Assembly: GCA_029255685.2 (NCBI GenBank)
Contig: CM055315.2
Location: forward strand, 27,533,501 to 27,597,500
DNA length: 64,000 nt
Reading direction: 5' to 3'
DNA from: Silene conica
Lineage: Eukaryota > Streptophyta > Magnoliopsida > Caryophyllales > Caryophyllaceae
The notes under the pieces are model-generated. The model worked only from the letters and a program-made list of their open reading frames with translations. It was not told where the DNA came from and ran no database searches. Made by a program: the position numbers and the translations under genes. Shown in pieces: positions 49,853 through 60,448 of this stretch (position 1 is its first letter; each line of letters begins with the position of its first letter).

Positions 49853-49990
49853 TAAAACCCCATGCGAAAGCGGAAATAATAATCATACAAAGTACTAAAA
49901 ATGCAGCGGAATTAAAACTTTTTAACATAACTAACATGCGAGGTGAATTAAAAACTGAAAACGGAAACTGATATAAACAGAAATAGATAA
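49853..49990 (-). mobile_element. Relic of an LTR end, related to the 54194-63347 element
   Basis: On the minus strand the sequence runs through AAGTTTTAATTCCGCTGCAT and TTCCGCTTTCGC to GGGGTTTTACA, matching the 3' end of the LTRs at 57000-57092 with several differences. Only this terminal piece is recognisable. It shows that the family has older, decayed members nearby. Confidence 0.7.
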
Positions 49991-50098
49991 GTATAACTGT
50001 CTATATTTGTTAAGATATATTTTAATAAAAAGTACAAAGTTTATTTTACGTGTTTTTCTCTTAAATTTACATATTTTGTCATATAAACAGTCCAAAAT

Positions 50099-50222
50099 AC
50101 TAATGTATATTTATTGAAACTTGTATTATTTTATGGAACTCAGAAGAGGGCATGTCCCATACTAATGTATATTTATTGAATCTTGTATTATTTTATGGAA
50201 CTCAGAGGAGGGCATGTCCCTA
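50099..50222. repeat. 62-bp tandem duplication
   Basis: Two adjacent copies beginning ACTAATGTATATTTATTGAA and ending GAGGGCATGTCCC, differing at two or three bases. Confidence 0.9.
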
Positions 50223-52545
50223 GATCCGCCTTTGTTTTCAGTCTTACATTCATGATAAAAATATTCAATTGCTTTAACCCGTAGGAACCTGCGCCACAAA
50301 AAGAACAAAAATGACTTCCAAGAAAATGCCTCGAAACTCATTTCAATTGAAGTTTACAAATCATAAATCTTGCAATTGTGCACGCTTAAAAACAATCGCT
50401 CTATATTACAGAGTATAGTAATTATTGTGTGGGGTGATCTGATATTGTAACTTGTACAACGATTCATTTGTATGGAATGTACAATGATTCATTTGCGTAG
50501 AAATCATTGTGCAGAGTTATTTATTATAGTGTGAGACGGTATCACATTGCAGAACAATTTTTTAATGAAAATCACTCTTTTCTTGAGTATAATAAATGAC
50601 TAAATTAAATTTGTAGAGAAAAAAATCATTTCATTTAGAATAGGTTTTCAGTTTTATAGGGAGCCTATGGAAAATCCAGAAATACATGAATTAAAACAAA
50701 ATGGTCTATAATTCTATATGACGAACTGTTTGGATAAAATGATACAAAAAAAGGTACAACATATGAACATAAGAACAATATATGTAACTTACCATCATTA
50801 TCTTATCGCTTAGAGATATTGTCATAATCTACTATAACCAAAGTCATCCTAGAAGAGCACAAACAATATATGAGTCGAACAATAGTTAAGAGTTAAGGAG
50901 AAAGTCAGAAGGTTAGAGATAAAGGCAACATTTACTAAACAAAAAATTCATATCATTGAGTACCCATCTTTAAACACCTGCAACTATATCTATGATATAA
51001 CCTAAACAAATCAATATAAACTTTAAAAATATGAGGAGAGATGTGTAGTAAGATTTATCAAAGGTCATACAATACCTTATCGACAAAATAAGCAAATGAT
51101 TTAGTTAACAATTCTGCAAAGATGCAAACAGGAGTTTCTTTGCTCAAATGAAAAACGGAAATATGGAGGATACATGAACACATGTTGAATCTATCCAAAG
51201 CAGAATGTAAAATTTAAAAGTAGAGAAATAGTTATGAGGTATATAAAGAACATTAACCATGATATTATTTACCTGAGTTTAGGAAGACTGGAAAAGAAAG
51301 AACATGCGAGGCTTAAGAAACAGATGATCACTTACTGTTTCATACATTTACTTGCGCATTATAAGTTCACGGAAACATTAAGCCATTAGAAGACCTATAA
51401 AATTCTTCAATCCAAATATATCTGACACGCCTCGTATATCAGATAGAAGTTCAACATTTTAACTATTGTATTACCAACTCGCACCTAGTATATACTCATC
51501 CACTCAAAATGATTTGATGTATTGCACCATCGAATTACGTTAAGGGTGATTCAAGCATAATAATTAGTTTTAAGGTGTGGCACGGGCGGCACGGCCGTGT
51601 ATTAATTGAACTTGGCTGATTGAAAGGTTGCTTCTGAAAGAACACCTCACCATACTAAATAAGTATAGAAATCTACCCAAAGAAATTGGTCCATTTGTGC
51701 TTTTATGTTGTGTTTTGCAGCAATGTGGTGAATACATTCATTCAAGTTCTAGCCCTACTATGTTTTCTAGTGCCTCGATTACAAAAGCGGGTAAGCGACG
51801 ATTTAAGTAACACCATGGACAAATTGGTTAGCTCTACTTCTACAATCACAGATAATTATCGTTACTTCTCATGTCATTGACGGTTTTAGACAATGATTTG
51901 TGGTAGCCGGCCCTAAATCACTAAGACATTTGAAGACCCATATGAAATTAGTTAATTGAGCTTAGAAATACTGGAAACAAAAAGAATATGGACCACACTA
52001 AACACACTACCTTACATGCAATTGAATTAAAACCATCCAAAGCTTTCAAATAAAGAATCAAGAAGATAACTCGAATAATCCGTTTTGGAAAATAGAGAAG
52101 TACACCATGAATAGGACGGAGTATATAAACTATAGCATGTCAAAATTTTGGTAAAATCGTTGAATAGTAACAGCCATGGAGAGACGAAAATCATAGTTTA
52201 TTCAATAAACAACCAGTATTATAGATGCCATAACTGTTACCTCACAAAAAAAAGTGAGAAAATTTGGGAGAGTGAATTCAGATGAAGTTGAGAAATAGAT
52301 ACATTAAGTTGAAAAATAGTTACCTTATGTAAATAGTCATGCTGATCAATCATAAAGTGTTACAGATCACACAGTGCTACATATCAAGACAGTCAAGTTT
52401 AAGAAAAAGGTCAATTAATCAAAGTAAAATTTAAGAAAATGATCAAATCAATAATAATAGTTAGGGTTACCTATAGATCAATTAATTATTGAAAATTATT
52501 GAGATGAATGATCGATTAAAAGGATAAGATTACACTACAACGAAA

Positions 52546-52915
52546 ACACAGTCGGGCGACAAATATTGGCGACTGAAATCTGTCGCAAAACACCTATTGG
52601 CGACGGACAACAGTCGCCAAACAGTTGTCGCTGACTTTTGTCGCCAAAAAAATTCGGGCGACTGAAATCCGTCGCCAAATTTGGCGACAGACATGGTAGT
52701 CGCCAAAGACACAATTTGGCGACAGACATGGCAGTCGCCAAATTGGCGACAGAAATGAAGCAGTCGCCAAATTGGCGACAGACTTCAGTCGCCAATTCCC
52801 CCTGTTCAGTCGCCAATGCTCCTGACTTTCCAGGAGCTTTGGTTTCTTGTGCTCTGTTTTGGCGACTGATTTCCGTCGCCATTACTTCATTTCAGTCGCC
52901 AAAATTCCTGAGCAT
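52546..52915. repeat. CACTA subterminal repeat array
   Basis: About 18-20 copies of GGCGAC or its complement, often as TTTGGCGACTG or CAGTCGCCAAA and often paired as inverted units. In CACTA elements such arrays bind the accessory transposase protein. Open frames on both strands here simply translate the repeats. Confidence 0.85.
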
Positions 52916-55151
52916 TTTTCATGAAAATCATTATTTCGTTTTTGCCAAATCCAATACGAAATAATATCAGTACACCTGCAACCAGAAAGTAACCAGCAAT
53001 TGGTGACGAACACCTTTTGAATCAACAACCAAATCTCCTTTTATAGAAAAAGAGAACCGTTATCAAATTACATGAACACGTTAACTAAACTAATAAATCT
53101 CCACGTTCGACAATGCTAGCTCCTAAGTTACTAAACTAATTAACTGCTTGAAATCCCATGCTAGCTCCACTACCGTCGCCTCCCTTTCCTCTTGGATCAT
53201 TAGGATCTTCATTAAATGGCCGTGGACCGGGGTTGCAAGAGTAGAAATATGTCTCCATGGCTTTAAGACGTTCTCTCATCAACCGCATATCCTCATCTCT
53301 TTCCGCATTTGCGGCTCTTTCTTTCTCAAGGTCGGATTGCAATTGACTTACAATAGACGGCTCATAGGTTTGTCGCGGCTCATATGAGGACCTTCTAGCC
53401 GGTTCTTTGTAAAACACCCCATGAGCTTGTCCAGCCCCATATACCATACCCTTCTTGTAACCATCCACCAATTTGAACCAAATTTCATTATCATCCCGCT
53501 CAGGGTGGGCCTCTTTCTCTGCCTCATATTTCTCCTATAACATTAAGAAATAAAACTATTATTAGTTAAGCAAAAACAATCATTGACGAAGGTAACAAAA
53601 AAACATCATTAGTTGAGAGAAACTATCTTACATATAACTCTTTGTCCTTCGCCTTAATCCATATTCTTCTCTGCGTCTTTTCGTTGACCTTGGAATGCGT
53701 GTCAAGGAAAAGTTCGGACATCGTCATCATCGGCTTCTTGCCACCGTCTTTGTTGCCGCCGTCGTTGTTGCTGCTATCCTTCTTCTTCTTCCCTCCCTAA
53801 ATAGGGAAAATTGTTAATATAAGAAGTATAGTATATTCATTCAAAAAAGAAGTATTCATTCAAGACTTACACTAAAAATACGCGTAAAAAATGATCGTGA
53901 TCCCCCGTGATGGGTAGGCTCGACCTCCGCATCTTTCTTCCCTCTTCTCTTGTTGATCTTCTTTTGAGCGGACACGGCTTGGAACTCGGGAGTCTCGCGT
54001 TGCTTTAGGAGATCTTGATATTTCTCACCTACAATTAAAAAGTATGTTAGTAGTATTAAGATATTTTCATTAATTCTTGTATTTACAAGTGACAAAACTT
54101 ATATATTACATGTACCTTTTAGATGCTCCGGTTCCTTCTTTCTTTTAACAATCTTGTAGATATAGTCTCTATATCTTGCTTTACCAACTTCATTGTAACA
54201 GCCCGCTTTTTCGTAAATTGTATTTTAAAGGTTTTATTTATTTTTAAGGGATGAAATCATATTTTAATATTTAATGTTGATTTATTTAAAGTAAATCATA
54301 GGATCCGTCTTAAGAACCTTAAGTCCTTAAGACGAATATAACTTGACAAGTAAACCGACTCAACAAAACCCGTTGTGTTAACCAAGCCCGTTTCATTTAT
54401 TCCGGAAAGGACAAGTACTTAAACCCCTAAAACCTCATATGTCGACATAATCACTCCCTTCATCCTCAACATTTCATTTTTCCACTGTAAAACAACTTAC
54501 CACAAAACCTCCATTCTTACTTCCTTCTTTTGCAAAGTTCTTCATCATCCGCTCCTCAAAACGCAAAAGTAAGAGCATTTTCGGAATCCTTGTTCGATTT
54601 CCTAATCATCCATCACTTTCGTTTTTCATTTAGCCAACTTCGAAAAATGGGCTGTTTTGCCTTTAATTCGTTTTTGATGATTCTAAACCGTTTTCTTTGG
54701 TTATAGGAGTTAGTCTCGACAATCCCGACGTGGACTCTTACATTGTAGAGGAGGATCATCTGCCGGAATAAGCTTAAAGGTGACGATAATGAGAAACTCG
54801 GCCTTTTATGTGTATATTAGCATATTGATGGATTCTCATGTTTGTTTCTGATTTTATTTAAGTAATATGTTTTCTAGACTTAGAAACATGTTTAGGTTGA
54901 TGCTTATGTGAAGAATTAGTGCTTGGAAATATGGTTATGTGTTCACAAGTATAATTTCAAGTTTTTCATATGTTAAGACGGATACTTGAAATTAATCGTT
55001 TGAGGATTGTGTTGGGATTTATGTGCTGATAGGAAGTAGTGTTTGGTGATTTGTAATGTTGGGAAAACAACACTTGTATCGATTCATGAGATTTGTGTTG
55101 ATTTATTGAGTATTGAGAAGGAATGGAAAATGCGATTTTCAGCGACAGGCT

Positions 55152-55520
55152 CTCTGAGCCGGTCGACCGACCGGCCGCCGGTCGACCGGCTGAGAGCGCT
55201 TCTTGTGTTTTTGTGATTTTTGCGAAAATTGAGACCCATAGTGAATAGGTCTCCCAGCCGGCAGACCGGCCGCCTGCCAGCCGGCTGGGAGTGCGTTGTG
55301 TTGTGTTTATGTACTTTCAGAATTCAAGTGTAGTCCCAGCCGGCAGACCGGCCGCCTGCCAGCCGGCTGGGAGTGCGTATTATTGATAAGTCAGTTTAAG
55401 TTTTAGGAGGTTGAATTCCCAGCCGGCCGACCGGCTGCCTGCCGACCGGCTGGGAGTGCGTGTAGTGTTTCAGAAGAGAAAGAAAGGCTGAGGAGGTCAC
55501 CAGCCGGCCGACCGGCTGGG
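55152..55520 (+). repeat. Five GC-rich hairpins in the LTR
   Basis: Units at about 55152-55195, 55252-55291, 55334-55371, 55417-55453 and 55500-55520 share CCAGCCGGC...GCCGGCTGGG or a CCGGTCGACC variant. Each is a strong inverted repeat in otherwise AT-rich DNA. Most are followed by GAGTGCGT. The same set occurs in the 3' LTR (+6255). Confidence 0.85.
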
Positions 55521-55685
55521 GACCCCTGTAAGCTATTTTGAGTTTTTCGTAAATTGATCGTAACTTTTAAACGGTTTATCGGTTTTACTTGAAATTTGTT
55601 TTGTGTACCCGTGGCATGTATTTGAGGTCCCCGGTGTACGGGCAACGTTATATTGGGTTCGGGAATGAAGTGAGGATAGAGACCC

Positions 55686-55707
55686 CCCGGTCGGGTAACC
55701 GAAAGGG
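55686..55707 (+). other. Putative RNA hairpin with GTAA (GNRA) loop
   Basis: CCC, GG, TCGG, loop GTAA, CCGA, AA, GGG: a stem of four plus three pairs around a G-A/G-A internal loop. It is followed by the constant GAAACCGGCTCTCC. A covarying partner lies at 56534-56555, and both recur in the 3' LTR. Confidence 0.55.
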
Positions 55708-55822
55708 AAACCGGCTCTCCCTCGCCCTAGTTCCCGGAATCAATTAAGTGTTGGTTAGAGGTTTAAGAAGTTAGAACTATAGGTTAGTTTCTACCTTTGG
55801 ATGTTAGTGGATACCATGGTTG

Positions 55823-56328
55823 TCGCGTGGTGGGATATGTGTTAAGCTCACCTCTGGACCCACTACGTGTTTATATGTCGCGTGACGGGATATGTGTTAA
55901 GCTCACCTCTGGACCCGTTACGTGTTTTGCTTGGGCGTGTCAGGATATGTGTTAAGCTCACCTCTGGACCTGACACGTGATCGGTTGTCGTACACGGGAT
56001 ATGTGTTAAGCTCACCTCTGGACCCGTTGTGCGGTAGCTGTGTATTGGGATATGTGTTAAGCTCACCTCTGGACCCAGTACTCGTTTGTAGCATCAGGAT
56101 ATGTGTTAAGCTCACCTCTGGACCCGTTGCTTTTGGATGATTAGGGATATGTGTTAAGCTCACCTCTGGACCCTTTTCATGTTGTGCAAGTTTAGGGATA
56201 TGTGTTAAGCTCACCGCTGGACCCTTTACTTGAATTGTATGTTGGGATATGTGTTAAGCTCACCTCTGGACCCGACATAGTGTAGTAATGGGATATGTGT
56301 TAAGCTCACCTCTGGACCCATTGCTAGT
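55823..56328 (+). repeat. Ten-unit array: constant core with covarying complementary arms
   Basis: Ten units each contain ATATGTGTTAAGCTCACC and CTCTGGA (one unit has CGCTGGA), flanked by GGG/CCC (GG/CC in two units) and then by unit-specific arms that pair with each other. Examples of left and right arms: CGTGGTGGG/CCCACTACG, GCGTGACGGG/CCCGTTACGT, GCGTGTCAGG/CCTGACACGT, TATGTTGGG/CCCGACATA, TAGTAATGGG/CCCATTGCTA. Spacing is about 45-60 bases. The array is repeated in the 3' LTR at 62078-62583. Confidence 0.9.
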
Positions 56329-56335
56329 GTTATGA

Positions 56336-56457
56336 ATGTTTATCTGCTTGCCTAGATGATGGTACAGTGTCAGATATGCATGATGAGTTATGGATGTTTA
56401 TCTGCTTGCCTAGATGATGGTACAGTGTCGGATATGCATGTCGAGTTGTTGATGTTA
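56336..56457 (+). repeat. 61-bp tandem duplication in the LTR
   Basis: Two copies of a unit containing GTTTATCTGCTTGCCTAGAT and ATGGTACAGTGTC, directly after the hairpin array. Confidence 0.85.
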
Positions 56458-56533
56458 CTTAGTTGTGGTTTAATCATCCAAGGCATTGGATGACTCTTAG
56501 TTCGGTTTCATAAATAATTGGATTGAAAGACCC

Positions 56534-56555
56534 CCCGACTGGGTGACCAGTAGGG
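56534..56555 (+). other. Putative RNA hairpin with GTGA (GNRA) loop
   Basis: CCC, G, ACTGG, loop GTGA, CCAGT, A, GGG: five plus three pairs around one G-A mismatch, followed by GAAACCGGCTCTCC. Relative to 55686-55707, several stem pairs change on both sides while pairing is kept. Confidence 0.55.
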
Positions 56556-57093
56556 AAACCGGCTCTCCTCCCTATTTGTTTATGAAGTTAGTTGAGAGCC
56601 GTGCATGGTAATCGCATGTTAGTAAGAGATCAGATGATGAGTTGTTTATGCTTCACATGTTGATATATGTTGGAGTATTCTGTATTGTTTTATATGTTAC
56701 GTGTTGTCACAAAAGGTGGCTAGGAGAACTCTAGTCACTCCCCACTGATTGTGGCGTACATGTTTTTCATGTATGTAGGTACATGCTGGTTGGAGATGGG
56801 TTCACGAGAGCTAGCGAGTGATGATCCTGCTGTCATCATACGACTTACCTTATATCGTTTAGCTGGACTCGTAGTTGTTACTTTCGCTTTTGTGCCTGTA
56901 GGGATGTTCCATCCCAGGCGATGTATATATTTCACTTCTGTACTTAGAACTGTTACTTATCTATTTCGGTTTCAGTTTATGTTTCAGTTTAAGACTTCTC
57001 GCATGTTGTTTTATCTTCTAAAAAGTTTTAATTCCGCTGCATTTTTGGTACTTTTATGTGTTTATTTTTCCGCTTTCGCGAGGGGTTTTACAG

Positions 57094-57106
57094 TTGGTAT
57101 CAGAGC
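57094..57106 (+). promoter_or_regulatory. Primer binding site (initiator Met tRNA)
   Basis: TTGGTATCAGAGC immediately after the 5' LTR matches the usual plant PBS complementary to the 3' end of initiator Met tRNA. Confidence 0.85.
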
Positions 57107-57263
57107 ATTATTGCTCCCGACGCACTCATGTGACCCCCAACCTTAACTTGACCAAATAAACAAATAATGGATGAGAGATGGGGTAGATCTAAGGATTTAT
57201 ATTGTAGTCTGTTTGTGCCTTGTTAAGAATACGTCTAACGGTTTACCCTCTTATGACTAAAGA

Positions 57264-58520
57264 ATGACAGAGCCAACCAATGATGAGAATGCTGAGACGC
57301 AAGCCCTCATTCAAACTCTTCAGGAGTGCATAGCTAGGTCGTCTGTGCCTCCTTCTTCATTCCAAACCTCGGGAAGTAACCAACCTGGGGGACTTGCTTG
57401 GACTATCACTCAGATGTGGAGGAATGCAGCTAAGACATTCGATGGGGAAACTAGTGCTGCGACCCTCACTGCTTGGTTCTTTGACATGGAAAGGAATTTC
57501 ATGATTTATGATGTTCGACCTGATGATCAGACCCGAGTAGCATCACAGTTCTTAGTCCGTGAGGCCAGGAGTTGGTGGATGACGATCAGCGCCCCTGCTA
57601 CTCGTGACCCTACTTTCACTTGGAGTCGTTTCAAGACTCTTCTTGGCATGAGGTTTTACCATAGGGACATTCGCCAAGATAAGATGACCGAGTTCATGAA
57701 CCTTCACCAAGGAACCCTTTCTGTTCAAGCCTTCACCAATCGATTTGAGGAGCTGATTCACTTCGTTCCACAGCTAGTTGAGAGAGAAGAAGACAAGGCT
57801 TACCTGTTTCGGAGCAAGCTTAATGCTGAGACTAGGAGTGTAGTTAGTGGTGACCCGACTTCTTACTTCCAGAGTTACTACAGTGTCTTGCGAGCAGAGG
57901 ACCCTTATGAGATCTATTGTGAGAGAGCTAGAGTTTTCTCTCCTCCTCCCCCGCTTTTACATAGCTGCCGAAGCAAGAGACCTCTTAGTCCTTCTTCCTC
58001 CTCCTCTCCTTCTGGAAAAGGAAGGCTCCCACAGTTCCTTGTGCAACCTGCTACAGATGGGCCAGGCATTAACCGCCGTGGTAGACCACGCGTTTGCTAC
58101 CGTTGCAGAGAGCGAGGACACCTCTCCAATCAGTGCCCTCAAGGAAAAGGAGAACCCAACGGAGCCGAGGCCTCCCAGGATGGTGACATGGGACCCTCGA
58201 CGGAAGTACCCCTGAAGTGTTTCAAGTGCCGCAAGGATCTTCATCCTAGAGTTACCTGTGACGGTGATCCGTACTTGTGTTATACCTGCAAGAAGCCTGG
58301 ACACAAATCCTTCGAATGCCCCGAGAGGAAGACCTCCATCGGCAGAGCCGCCACTACTGACCTTGAGGCTGGGACCAGTGAAGCCGGAGCTGTTCAGAGT
58401 CAGACTGAGACTGGAGTTCACCCTACCCCACCTGCTGGTATGTTCTTACCTTCCATCTCATTTATGGTTAATATACTCGTAGCCGTTGAGATTTTAATCT
58501 CCCTCCTTAGATTCCAATAA
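57264..58520 (+). CDS. gag: Gag polyprotein of the LTR element
   Basis: 418 codons. The retrotransposon Gag domain spans about residues 50-215 (with AKTFDGETSAATLTAWF, REARSWW and TLSVQAFTNRFEELI). A proline/serine-rich linker follows. Then come three CCHC zinc knuckles at about residues 277 (CYRCRERGHLSNQC), 319 (CFKCRKDLHPRVTC) and 339 (CYTCKKPGHKSFEC). In the family Gag forms the particle and the knuckles bind RNA. The frame ends with a hydrophobic tail (SFMVNILVAVEILISLL). The ATG is about 170 bases after the LTR, as expected. Confidence 0.9.
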   Translation: MTEPTNDENAETQALIQTLQECIARSSVPPSSFQTSGSNQPGGLAWTITQMWRNAAKTFDGETSAATLTAWFFDMERNFMIYDVRPDDQTRVASQFLVREARSWWMTISAPATRDPTFTWSRFKTLLGMRFYHRDIRQDKMTEFMNLHQGTLSVQAFTNRFEELIHFVPQLVEREEDKAYLFRSKLNAETRSVVSGDPTSYFQSYYSVLRAEDPYEIYCERARVFSPPPPLLHSCRSKRPLSPSSSSSPSGKGRLPQFLVQPATDGPGINRRGRPRVCYRCRERGHLSNQCPQGKGEPNGAEASQDGDMGPSTEVPLKCFKCRKDLHPRVTCDGDPYLCYTCKKPGHKSFECPERKTSIGRAATTDLEAGTSEAGAVQSQTETGVHPTPPAGMFLPSISFMVNILVAVEILISLLRFQ

Positions 58521-60448
58521 ACCCTCTTTGGAATCTATCTCTATTTCCTCTTGACTCAACTTGATAACTTGCTTCCCTGAAACACCTTGTGCGGTAACCT
58601 ACCATAGATGAACGTGGAAACCTCTTGCAATTAGCTGTAAACCGTGATTTGGAGAGTGCCGTTACTTTGGGAGAAACCTAAGGAGCTTATTGAATATGTT
58701 TTGGGTAACCCTAGTGTTGTTATGTCACTAATTCGAAGAGTAAGTGAATGATGAGATAACTGTGCTAGGTAGAGTGTCTTACGTGGCTTTGGATGGGACT
58801 TAGGTGTGAGAATCTTGCCGAGTCATGGATAATTGTGAGTTGGAATATCCATTTGAGGATCCCGAGGAACTTAGAGTAAAGGGTAATTTTGAGGAATATG
58901 CTTAAGGTACTGACATTGTCTGATAATTGAATGAGACAAGCAAATGCTATTCGAAGTTGAGGAACGAGAGTTGTTAGTAGCGGTGTGAGAACGTTGGGAC
59001 ATATACAAGAACTTGTGGAAGTGACTGAGTGGTCGACCTTTAGTTACTTAATGGATCTTAGCACTCATCGACTGAAGGACTTAAAGGAAAATTTAGGGTA
59101 CATCAGCAGTTTGAGAATGAATGATTTGTTGAGAGATGTAAGTCCAGAAACGCGTTAATGTGAGTGTGGTTATTGTGGACTGCGATACAAGTCTAGCAGA
59201 TGTATCACATGAGTCGAGTAGTCTGAGAGTTTAGTTGAATCGTCATTTGGGAACTATCTGAGGCGAGTTATCTCAACATTTGAGGAATAAATCATTTAAA
59301 GGATAATGTTGCCTTAGACTTCGAGGAACCTTGAGATTTGAATCGTTTTGAGGAACTAGTCCTGAAGACCCGTCATAGACGTGCCTGACTTGGAGGTTGT
59401 TACCTTAAGGAGATCTTGTTTTGAGTGTTCATTGTTTATAATTTGGGGATTTAAGATATCGAACCTTGCGAAATAGGTTGCTAGGATCTAACGGTCAGAA
59501 TTTAAGGTTAGAGGGTGGTGAATGCTATATCTTGAGTTTTGAAGATTCATTGTTATGGTAATAGAGTTCCGATTCAGAGTTTTGGAAACCTTCTTGTTGA
59601 GGAATGCCCTGTTTTGTGGATGAGATAGGGGTAATAGGAACCGCGAACCATTGTGAGCATTGAGGTTACTGGAATCGCCTTTTGGGATATACTAGGGACC
59701 GTTGGAAGGATGTTTCGATTGTGAATATAGCAGTTAGTGCGCCCATGTTTGGCAAAGGTTACCGTCCTCTTTAACCTCCGACTTAATCGTTCCGTTCCTT
59801 CGACCCTTCCTTTTTGAATCCTTACAGCCGCGAGGCTTGGAACCCCTAATCCTTCTTATCAAAAATAAGCTTTGCGACCATTTCCGCGCTCTCGAGCGTC
59901 TGTTTTAGAACTTGTTTCCCAATTGTTGACTTTAAATCCATTGTTTTTGGGAAAAAGCTTAATTGTTTTAAAAAGTTGAAACTGCTTTCTCTTCCGTTAG
60001 AAGCAACTTTTAGTCATGGTTACCATTGTACTCTTCGAAAATTTGAGAAATAAGGGTTAATTTGGAAGAAAACTTGATTTTGAAGAACAGGATATTTTAC
60101 AATTTGGCAGACTTCATTGTTGATAGCCACTAGAACGTGTTATTGGAGACGTCTGATAACCCGTATTGTGCCCATCAACCCCGAATCGACGTAATTTTAG
60201 AATTTTGACTAATTTTATTTTGGGGACTAGTCTCAGATTTGGAATAATGGACTCTTGAATACGTAACGAGAATCCCGATATCCATTGACAAGACTTGTGC
60301 CTTGAAGCCTTTTGTCCTTGAAACCTTTTTGAAGGATAAAGTTTTGGGTTAACACCACCCGCTTGATATATTTTGAACGTTAGAGTCGTTTTCGTACTTA
60401 CCTCTACCTTCGAGTTTCGAGGACGAAACTTTTTGAAGATTGGGTGAT
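58521..60448 (+). other. Non-coding interior between gag and the 3' LTR
   Basis: 1.9 kb with no long open frame and no recognisable protease, reverse transcriptase, RNase H or integrase. The end (TTCGAGGACGAAACTTTTTG, about 60414-60433) resembles the stretch preceding the 3' LTR of plant Ty3/gypsy elements. Confidence 0.7.

Larger units (their letters stand above)
48675..52532. other. Intergenic DNA with small repeats
   Basis: No gene is supported. Contents: a partial MITE-like end near 48809; a 46-bp duplication (about 49018-49115, AATTATTAGGAGTTATTTCC); an LTR relic (49853-49990); and a 62-bp tandem duplication (50099-50222). The remainder has stops in all frames. Confidence 0.5.
54194..57092 (+). 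repeat. 5' LTR of the gag-only element
   Basis: TGTAACAGCCCG start, GGGGTTTTACA end. It contains GC-rich hairpins, two GNRA-loop hairpins, a ten-unit hairpin array and a 61-bp duplication, all listed separately. A second copy lies 6,255 bases downstream. Confidence 0.92.

Noticed and set aside
49653-49937. 94-codon minus-strand frame as a membrane protein gene
   Set aside because: Its first part translates an LTR relic; the hydrophobic look comes from T-rich DNA.
52535-52882. Overlapping open frames at the CACTA end
   Set aside because: They translate the GGCGAC subterminal repeats on both strands.
55863-56214. Minus-strand open frames rich in GSRGELNTYP/EVSLTHIP repeats
   Set aside because: They are translations of the tandem array in several frames and recur unchanged in the other LTR. 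No start context or domain.
55823-56328. CRISPR-like look of the array (constant repeat, unique spacers)
   Set aside because: The context is a plant LTR, spacers are short and unequal, and each spacer end is the complement of the matching arm across the core. The unique parts are stems, not captured spacers.
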